Assembly: GCA_029055345.1 (NCBI GenBank)
Contig: JAIDDJ010000027.1
Span: forward strand, 58,730-122,729
Reading direction: 5' to 3'
DNA from: Muribaculaceae bacterium
Lineage (GTDB): Bacteria > Bacteroidota > Bacteroidia > Bacteroidales > Muribaculaceae
Length of the DNA: 64,000 nt
Both the position numbers and the translations under genes were made by a program. Within the stretch, counting starts at the first letter, position 1, and each line of letters opens with the position of its first letter. Below the pieces are notes generated by a model, which ran no database searches, was not told the DNA's origin, and saw nothing but the letters and a program-made list of their open reading frames with translations. Below are positions 58,060 to 64,000 of this stretch, one piece after another.

Positions 58060-58106
58060 AAATTGGCGACATATAGGCGATTTTCCGATAATTTTTGCTA
58101 ACTTTG
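58048..58106. promoter_or_regulatory. inverted pair of 17-bp AATTTTTGYTAACTTTG elements in the divergent PASTA/bamD intergenic region
   Basis: 58048-58064 (minus) and 58090-58106 (plus) match 16/17; each ends in TAACTTTG (-7-like box). Confidence 0.55.
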
Positions 58107-58133
58107 CATCATATATCCCAAAGCGAATAATTA

Positions 58134-58934
58134 ATGCGAAAATATCTGTTGCTTATTCCCATTATTGCAGTTCTCGCTTCGTGCACTGAATACACGAAAG
58201 TGATGAAAAGCAAGGATGTGGATTATAAGTTCGAATATGCCAAGAAGGCATTTGACGAGAAGAAATATCTCCAGGCCTCGACTGTACTCACCGATATTTA
58301 TACTCCTTTGCGCGGAACGGCGAAAGGAGAAGAGGCTCTGTTCCTTCTCGGTATGTCCCATTATTACAACAAGGACTATGCGAACGCCAATGTTTATTTC
58401 AAGACTTATTACCAAAGATACCCTAAAGGTAAATTCGCCGAGCTTTCGCATTTTTATTCCGGATATGGGTTCTATCTTGATTCTCCTGACCCTCAGCTTG
58501 ACCAAACGTACACAGTAAAGGCAATCGAGGAACTCCAGAACTTCCTTGAGAAATATCCCAAAAGCGAGAAGGTCACAGAAGCCCAGAACGCGATTTTTGA
58601 AATGCAGGACAAACTGACTTTGAAGGAACTTCAGAATGCCCAACTGTATTACAACTTAGGCAATTTTCTCGGGAACAACTATCAGTCGGCGGTTATTGTC
58701 TGCCAGAATGCACTTAAGGATTATCCTTACTCGAAATATAGAGAGGATTTCGAGCTTCTGATTCTAAAGTCGAAATATCAGATGGCCCGGCATAGTGTGG
58801 CTGAGAAGATGGCTGACCGTTTCAATGATGTTGTGGATGAATACTATTCATTCATAAACACTTATCCTGAATCCAAACATGCCAAGGAAGCCGAAACAAT
58901 CTTCAAGGTGGCACAAAAACACGCCGGACGATAG
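58134..58934 (+). CDS. bamD: outer membrane assembly lipoprotein BamD
   Basis: Lipobox LASCTEYTKVMKSKDVDYKFEYAKKAF; TPR-like repeats. Confidence 0.92.
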   Translation: MRKYLLLIPIIAVLASCTEYTKVMKSKDVDYKFEYAKKAFDEKKYLQASTVLTDIYTPLRGTAKGEEALFLLGMSHYYNKDYANANVYFKTYYQRYPKGKFAELSHFYSGYGFYLDSPDPQLDQTYTVKAIEELQNFLEKYPKSEKVTEAQNAIFEMQDKLTLKELQNAQLYYNLGNFLGNNYQSAVIVCQNALKDYPYSKYREDFELLILKSKYQMARHSVAEKMADRFNDVVDEYYSFINTYPESKHAKEAETIFKVAQKHAGR

Positions 58935-58996
58935 ACGAAATGCCCTTTCGATACGTTATTATATAGTTACAGAAACACATAATCATCAAATCAAAT

Positions 58997-59332
58997 ATGG
59001 ATTATAAGAAGACGAACGCCCCCGTCACCACAGTTACCCGCGACATGATAGCAATGGCCGACCAGACGGGAAACGTTTACGAGACTGTGTGCATCATCGG
59101 CAAACGTGCTAATCAGATTTCTTCCGAACTCAAGAAGGAACTCGAGAAAAAACTCCAGGAATTCGCTTCAACCGACAATCTGGAGGAAGTATCCGAGAAC
59201 AGAGAGCAGATCGAAATCTCGAAATATTACGAAAAACTTCCGAAGCCAACTTTGATTGCTACTCAGGAATATCTTGAGCATAGACTCTATTTTTCGAATC
59301 CGCTCAAGGAAAAGGATCGTCTTGACGATTGA
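58997..59332 (+). CDS. rpoZ: DNA-directed RNA polymerase omega / Rpb6-like subunit
   Basis: GNVYETVCIIGKRANQISSELKKELEKKLQEF; directly after bamD as in other Bacteroidales. Confidence 0.85.
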   Translation: MDYKKTNAPVTTVTRDMIAMADQTGNVYETVCIIGKRANQISSELKKELEKKLQEFASTDNLEEVSENREQIEISKYYEKLPKPTLIATQEYLEHRLYFSNPLKEKDRLDD

Positions 59333-59375
59333 CGTTTTATAAATCAGACCACTGAGCTACGCAACTCACAGTTCA

Positions 59376-59408
59376 GGCCGCGGCATTCGTCTGCGGCTTT
59401 TTCCTTTT
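59376..59408 (+). terminator. terminator after rpoZ
   Basis: GCCGCGG-CATTCGT-CTGCGGC-TTTTTCC. Confidence 0.7.
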
Positions 59409-59416
59409 ATCCGTCA

Positions 59417-60433
59417 ATGCATTCCATCCATATCCTAAATATTGATTCGGACTATGCGCTCGCTTCGGGCCGCAGGTATTATACTCCTCCGGCTCATATC
59501 TCTATGTTGAAGAGGAGTTTGCAGCTTTTGCCGGCGCTATATGCCGCGCCGGGCGACATTATAGTGGTCAATGATTTGAAGGATGTTAGCGATGAAGCAC
59601 TATCGAATATGATTGAGGTTTCGGGAGCCCCTGCCCCTGATAACATCTCTTTGAACAGTCTCGTAAACCGGAATATCTCTTTTATCGGACTCGATGATCT
59701 GGGAAATAATGACCGATTCTGGAAATCTCATATTCCTGACCCATGGGGCTGGAATTTGAGCATTCGGCAGTTTTTCCTTGATGTTTCAGGGGGCAATGCC
59801 ATTATCCCCTCGGAAGAAAGGATTGAGAAATTACGAGATCTGTCTCACAGGCGTACGTCCATCCGGATATTGTCATACCTTCCAATTCAATTTCGGGAGA
59901 ATATCGTATTACCGGAAGAAATTACGGATGCCGGAATTGCGGTCAAGGCTTTTCAAAGTGGCGGGCCCTTATATTTCAAGGCTCCGTGGAGCAGCTCCGG
60001 ACGTGGAGTCATGGAAACAACCGGACTTGAACAAATGCACGTTGAGCCATGGATTAGGGGTATAATTCGCCGGCAAGGTTCGGTCATGATGGAGAAAGCA
60101 TATGAGCGAGCTCTTGATTTTGCCACGGAATGGATGTGCAGCAATGGCAGCGCTTCATATCTGGGAGTATCTGTTTTTAAAACTTCGAGGCGGGGAAAGT
60201 ATCATGGAAATATGAAAGATACCCAGGAAGAACTGACCGCACTGATTGATAGCCATATTAACGTCAGCCTTAAAGAAGTTATAAATGCTCAGAAGGAGGC
60301 TCTCGAAACTATCGTATGTCCCGATTATGACGGTCCGGCGGGGATTGATATGCTCGCAACGCCCGGAGGGGATATAAACCCATGTGTGGAGATAAATCTC
60401 AGGCACACAATGGGCATGATCGGTTTGTTATAA
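59417..60433 (+). CDS. uncharacterised ATP-grasp-like protein
   Basis: LYFKAPWSSSGRGVMETT (nucleotide-binding Lys + Gly-rich loop), GSVMMEKAYERALDFATEW, DMLATPGGDINPCVEINLRHTMGMIGLL (ExNxR metal site). Confidence 0.75.
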   Translation: MHSIHILNIDSDYALASGRRYYTPPAHISMLKRSLQLLPALYAAPGDIIVVNDLKDVSDEALSNMIEVSGAPAPDNISLNSLVNRNISFIGLDDLGNNDRFWKSHIPDPWGWNLSIRQFFLDVSGGNAIIPSEERIEKLRDLSHRRTSIRILSYLPIQFRENIVLPEEITDAGIAVKAFQSGGPLYFKAPWSSSGRGVMETTGLEQMHVEPWIRGIIRRQGSVMMEKAYERALDFATEWMCSNGSASYLGVSVFKTSRRGKYHGNMKDTQEELTALIDSHINVSLKEVINAQKEALETIVCPDYDGPAGIDMLATPGGDINPCVEINLRHTMGMIGLL

Positions 60434-60472
60434 GTTATTGTAAATTGTTAAATTAGCTATGGCCATAAAAAA

Positions 60473-61246
60473 ATGAAAATAGATATAATCGGAAGAGGCA
60501 ATGTCGGAACGCATCTTTCCAATGCGTTTGAGGCAAAGGCTGACATTATGATGGTAAATCCCCGTACACTTCAGGAACTCCGGAATGATTCTGACCTTTA
60601 TCTGTTATCGGTCAGTGATAATGTGATTACGGATGTAGCAAAAAGATTTAAAGGTAAAATCGGTAAGGACTCTGTTGTGGCACATACATCGGGAACCACT
60701 CCCCTTTCGGCAATTCAGAATATGTTTGGAAAAACCGGTGTGTTCTATCCTCTCCAGACATTTTCAAAGGACGTGAAACTGGACTATTCGGAAATTCCGT
60801 TTTTTATTGAAGGCAGTGAAAAGGATGTGGAAAATCTTCTTGAGAGAGCTGCCCGTATGATTAGTGATTCCGTCACAAAAACTGATTCCGCACAACGCAA
60901 GGATCTCCATATTGCATCAGTTCTGAGCTGCAATTTCTGTAACCATCTTTGGGCTATGTCAGCTGAATACCTTTCCGCTCATGGTCTTGATTTCAAAACG
61001 CTTATTCCTTTGATAAAGGAGACTGCACGAAAGGCCGCGCAAGGGAATCCATATTGTCATCAGACCGGTCCTGCCGTCAGGCATGATTCCAAAATCCTTG
61101 AGGCTCATTCGCAGAAACTTGAAGAGAATCCGGAATTGCTTGATATCTATACTTTGATGTCTATGTCGATCATGAATCATCATCCGAAGACTCCGGCAAA
61201 TAACTCTTGTGGAACGAAATCTGAAAACGCAAAAAAGAAAACATGA
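60473..61246 (+). CDS. Rossmann-like plus DUF2520 domain protein
   Basis: MKIDIIGRGNVGTHLSNAFEAKADIMMVNPRTLQEL; VVAHTSGTTPLSAI...GVFYPLQTFSKDVKLDYSEIPFFIEG. Confidence 0.88.
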   Translation: MKIDIIGRGNVGTHLSNAFEAKADIMMVNPRTLQELRNDSDLYLLSVSDNVITDVAKRFKGKIGKDSVVAHTSGTTPLSAIQNMFGKTGVFYPLQTFSKDVKLDYSEIPFFIEGSEKDVENLLERAARMISDSVTKTDSAQRKDLHIASVLSCNFCNHLWAMSAEYLSAHGLDFKTLIPLIKETARKAAQGNPYCHQTGPAVRHDSKILEAHSQKLEENPELLDIYTLMSMSIMNHHPKTPANNSCGTKSENAKKKT

Positions 61247-61770
61247 GTGCCATTGATTATGATTTGACGAAAATAAAAGGGTTTGCTTTTGATGTTGACG
61301 GGGTTCTCTCTCCTGCGACCGTGCAAATTAATACGGAAGGGGTTCCTGTTCGAATGGCTAATGTCAAGGATGGTTTTGCCATCCGTCAGGCTGTAATTCT
61401 TGGTTATCCTATTGCAATTATTACCGGTGGAAACTCAGAAGACATAAAAAAACGTTATAATTTATTGGGTGTGACCGACGTATTCCTTAATTCTCAGAAT
61501 AAAAAGGCTGATTTGGAACAATGGATGAAAAAATACGGCTTGGGCTCTGAAGAGGTTCTTTATATGGGCGATGATATCCCTGATCTGCAATGTATGCGGA
61601 CGGTCGGTCTATCATGCACTCCTTTTGACGGTTGCCACGAAGCAAAAATGACTGCAGTTTATGTTTCAAAATATACCGGAGGATACGGTAGCGCCAGAGA
61701 TGTGATAGAGCAAGTTCTCCGCGCCAAAAGGCAATGGAAGCTTGATAGCTGTGCATCCTATACTTATTAG
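61243..61770 (+). CDS. KdsC-like HAD phosphatase (3-deoxy-manno-octulosonate-8-phosphate phosphatase)
   Basis: KGFAFDVDGVLSPATVQINTEG; ILGYPIAIITGGNSEDIKKRYNLLGV; YMGDDIPDLQCMRTVGLSCTPFDGCHEAK. Confidence 0.9.
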   Translation: MSAIDYDLTKIKGFAFDVDGVLSPATVQINTEGVPVRMANVKDGFAIRQAVILGYPIAIITGGNSEDIKKRYNLLGVTDVFLNSQNKKADLEQWMKKYGLGSEEVLYMGDDIPDLQCMRTVGLSCTPFDGCHEAKMTAVYVSKYTGGYGSARDVIEQVLRAKRQWKLDSCASYTY

Positions 61771-61827
61771 CTGCGCAGCTGACTCTTGATAGCTGTGCTT
61801 TATTACTTGATAGCAGCGTAAGTAAAT
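61741..61827. repeat. degenerate 22-bp tandem repeat, 4 copies, overlapping the kdsC-like stop codon
   Basis: CTTGATAGCTGTGC / CTTATTAGCTGCGC / CTTGATAGCTGTGC / CTTGATAGCAGCGT starting at 61741, 61763, 61785, 61806. Confidence 0.8.
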
Positions 61828-61856
61828 TGAATATTCAACATTAACCAACCGAATAT

Positions 61857-62438
61857 ATGCTTGAGAATTTATCTAAATATAAAGTCAAATTGGCGAGTAA
61901 GTCTCCGCGGCGTCGTGAACTGCTTGAGGAGCTTCGTGTCCCGTTCAGCATTATAACTACCGGTGGAATTGATGAATCCTACCCGGACACTCTACCGCCG
62001 AAGGAAATTCCCGCCTATCTTGCCAATAAGAAGGGTGATGCCTATATGCGTCGTTTCGATGGCAATGAACTTGTGATCACCGCCGACACACTTGTGATTC
62101 TTGGTGATAAGGTATTGGGGAAACCGGAAGGCCGTGATGATGCGATTAAAATGCTCAAGGAGCTTTCAGGCCGCACTCATCTTGTGGTGACGGGGGTAAG
62201 CATTTCCACAAAGGATAAGCGGACCACTTTTTCGGTTATAACAGAAGTGACATTCTCCCATATTAGCGATGCCGATATAGAGTATTATGTCGACAACTTC
62301 CTACCTTTTGACAAGGCAGGAGCATATGGTATTCAGGAATGGATAGGTTGCATAGCTGTAGAAAGCATCCGCGGCAGCTATTATAATGTGATGGGCCTCC
62401 CGGTCCATCGCCTATATCACGAACTCAAGAATTTTTAG
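61857..62438 (+). CDS. maf: Maf-family nucleoside triphosphate pyrophosphatase
   Basis: KVKLASKSPRRRELLEELRVPF; ITADTLVILGDKVLGKP; AGAYGIQEWIGCIAVESIRGSYYNVMGLPVHRL. Confidence 0.95.
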   Translation: MLENLSKYKVKLASKSPRRRELLEELRVPFSIITTGGIDESYPDTLPPKEIPAYLANKKGDAYMRRFDGNELVITADTLVILGDKVLGKPEGRDDAIKMLKELSGRTHLVVTGVSISTKDKRTTFSVITEVTFSHISDADIEYYVDNFLPFDKAGAYGIQEWIGCIAVESIRGSYYNVMGLPVHRLYHELKNF

Positions 62439-62445
62439 TTGATTA

Positions 62446-62490
62446 AGAGCGCGTCCCCTACGACCCTGAAATTTTAAGAGACGCGCTCTA
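62446..62490. repeat. palindromic element copy 2
   Basis: AGAGCGCGTCCC-CTACGACCCTGAAATTTTAA-GAGACGCGCTCT; shares arms and GAAATTTTAA loop with 7476-7514. Confidence 0.85.
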
Positions 62491-62559
62491 ATTAAGGTTT
62501 GGCCTTGGCCTGCATGCTTTAATAATACACAAGCATGTCGATTAAGACAACCGTCATAT

Positions 62560-62598
62560 AAAAATGCTCCGGGAGCGCTTGGCTTTCGGAGCATTTTT
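62560..62598. terminator. bidirectional terminator between maf and the ROK gene
   Basis: AAAAATGCTCCG ... CGGAGCATTTTT, perfect 12-bp stem. Confidence 0.85.
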
Positions 62599-62616
62599 AT
62601 AATATTAAGAATTTGT

Positions 62617-63642
62617 TTATTTGGCAGGAGCTGCATCTTCGGGCTTATCCCCTTTTTCGAGATGGGGAGCAACATAGCTGTAACGGGCCTCCCAACCGAG
62701 GGCTGAAGCACCGAGTACTGCCGCATCGCTTTCCTTCAGTTCAGAAAGAATAATCTGGGTTTTCCCACGGAAGATAGGCATAAGTGACTTTTCAAATGTT
62801 TCGCGAAGTGGCTTGAGAAGCAAATCGCCGCTCTTTGCAAGACCGCCGAACAGAATGATAGCCTGAGGGCTCGAGAATGCCACCATATCGGCAAATGCTT
62901 CGCCCAAGATTTCACCGGTATAGCGGAAAATATCCTTAGCGAGTTTATCACCGGCCATGGCTGCGTCATAAACATCCTTTGAAGTGATATCCTCAATGTG
63001 GAGATTGCGGAGCAGTGACGGCTCAGTGCGGATTTCAAGGAATTCACGGGCTGTGCGGGCAACGCCTGTAGCTGAGCAATAAGCTTCGAGACATCCGGTC
63101 CGTCCGCAGCCACATACGCGGCCATTATTGCGCTTCATGACTACATGACCAAGTTCGCCGGCAAATCCATCAGAGCCGTATACGAGCTGACCGTTGATCA
63201 CTATACCGGATCCGACACCGGTGCCGAGAGTAATCATAATGAAATCCTTCATACCGCGTGCCGCGCCATATGTCATTTCACCGAGTGCAGCTGCGTTTGC
63301 ATCATTGGTAATGGCCACCGGAATACCATTGAAAGCCTTGCTTACTTTCTCTGCCAATGGAATTATCGGACCCCAGGGCAGATTCGGCGGATTCTGGATT
63401 TCGCCGGTATAGTAATTAGCATTAGGCGCTCCGATACCGATTCCCTGTATCAGATCCTCGGCATCTTTTGCTTTTATCAAACGCGACAGGCCCTCATGGA
63501 GCTCATCGATATAAGCATCGAAATCTACATGTTTCTTGGTCTTGATAGAATCAGAAGCCACAACATGGCCACGGGCATCGACTATTCCAAATACGGTATT
63601 GGTTCCACCTATGTCGATTCCTACTACATACGGTTTACTCAT
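62617..63642 (-). CDS. ROK family glucokinase-like protein
   Basis: VGIDIGGTNTVFGIVDARG; GTGVGSGIVINGQLVYGSDGFAGELGHVVMKRNNGRVCGCGRTGCLEAYCSATG. Confidence 0.94.
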   Translation of the reverse strand: MSKPYVVGIDIGGTNTVFGIVDARGHVVASDSIKTKKHVDFDAYIDELHEGLSRLIKAKDAEDLIQGIGIGAPNANYYTGEIQNPPNLPWGPIIPLAEKVSKAFNGIPVAITNDANAAALGEMTYGAARGMKDFIMITLGTGVGSGIVINGQLVYGSDGFAGELGHVVMKRNNGRVCGCGRTGCLEAYCSATGVARTAREFLEIRTEPSLLRNLHIEDITSKDVYDAAMAGDKLAKDIFRYTGEILGEAFADMVAFSSPQAIILFGGLAKSGDLLLKPLRETFEKSLMPIFRGKTQIILSELKESDAAVLGASALGWEARYSYVAPHLEKGDKPEDAAPAK

Positions 63643-63808
63643 TGGTAAGTTTTTATTGGGTTAATTATTTGAGTTTCAGGCATAGAATAAATACCGCTCA
63701 ATTTTCGAAGCGGAATTTCATGTAATTTTAGCTCACGATGGAGAGTTTTCGTGGTATTTCAAAAACAAATATAATACAATTTTTCCGAACCGGCAAACAA
63801 TCAGGAAA

Positions 63809-63832
63809 TAAAAAAAGCGACACTAAGTCGCT
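63809..63832 (-). terminator. intrinsic terminator after the tRNA-Arg pair
   Basis: Minus strand: AAGCGAC-TTAGT-GTCGCTTTTTTT. Confidence 0.85.
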
Positions 63833-63838
63833 TCCGTG

Positions 63839-63912
63839 TGACTCCTACAGGATTCAAACCTGTAACCTTCTGATCCGTAGTCAGATGCTCTATTCAGTTG
63901 AGCTAAGGAGCC
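63839..63912 (-). tRNA. tRNA-Arg(ACG), downstream copy, CCA not encoded
   Basis: GGCTCCT acceptor, TCTGA-CTACGGA-TCAGA anticodon arm (ACG), ACAGG-TTTGAAT-CCTGT T-arm; 3' flank CACGG. Confidence 0.95.
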
Positions 63913-63925
63913 AATGTTTTATTGG

Positions 63926-63999
63926 TGACTCCTACAGGATTCAAACCTGTAACCTTCTGATCCGTAGTCAGATGCTCTATTCAGTTGAGCTAAGGAGCC
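63926..63999 (-). tRNA. tRNA-Arg(ACG), upstream copy, CCA encoded
   Basis: Identical 74-nt body to 63839-63912; discriminator A followed by CCA (63925-63923). Confidence 0.95.
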
Positions 64000-64000
64000 T

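Noticed and set aside
59344-59365. tRNA-like fragment (minus strand GTAGCTCAGTGGTCTGA)
   Set aside because: Looks like a tRNA D-arm only; no anticodon or T-arm nearby, so chance or a remnant, not a gene.
61741-61827. Possible CRISPR array from 22-bp periodic repeats
   Set aside because: Repeats are directly adjacent with no unique spacers of CRISPR size, and no cas genes are present; better described as a degenerate tandem repeat.

Overview
The window looks like chromosomal core genome from a gut-type Bacteroidales bacterium. The Muribaculaceae-like placement is an inference from gene content, TAnnTTTG-type promoters and a short primary sigma factor. I see about 55 protein-coding genes, two tandem tRNA-Arg(ACG) genes, and many intergenic hairpins that look like terminators. 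Main blocks: lolA/ftsK; a large multidomain GH13 amylase; rpoD; nadC; an SLC45-like MFS transporter; serC-serA; an RprXY-like two-component system; mlaEF; udk-lptB-amidase-MCE; lipAB-holA; mreBCD-mrdA-rodA-tgt-lptFG; rluD-PASTA; bamD-rpoZ; and DUF2520-kdsC-maf. I found no CRISPR array, IS element, prophage or recognisable defence island, and no strong case for a wholly new multi-gene system. The most interesting signals are small. (1) A perfect 14-bp-stem palindromic element near 7476 has a second copy near 62446. (2) A degenerate 22-bp tandem repeat overlaps the stop codon of the kdsC-like gene. (3) An uncharacterised ATP-grasp-like protein is encoded at 59417-60433. (4) An 11-bp direct repeat abuts a textbook Bacteroidetes promoter upstream of serC. 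(5) Two identical tRNA-Arg bodies differ in whether CCA is encoded. (6) Two Asp-Pro repeat linkers flank a carbohydrate-binding module in the amylase. All similarity calls come from reading the sequence; no database search was run.
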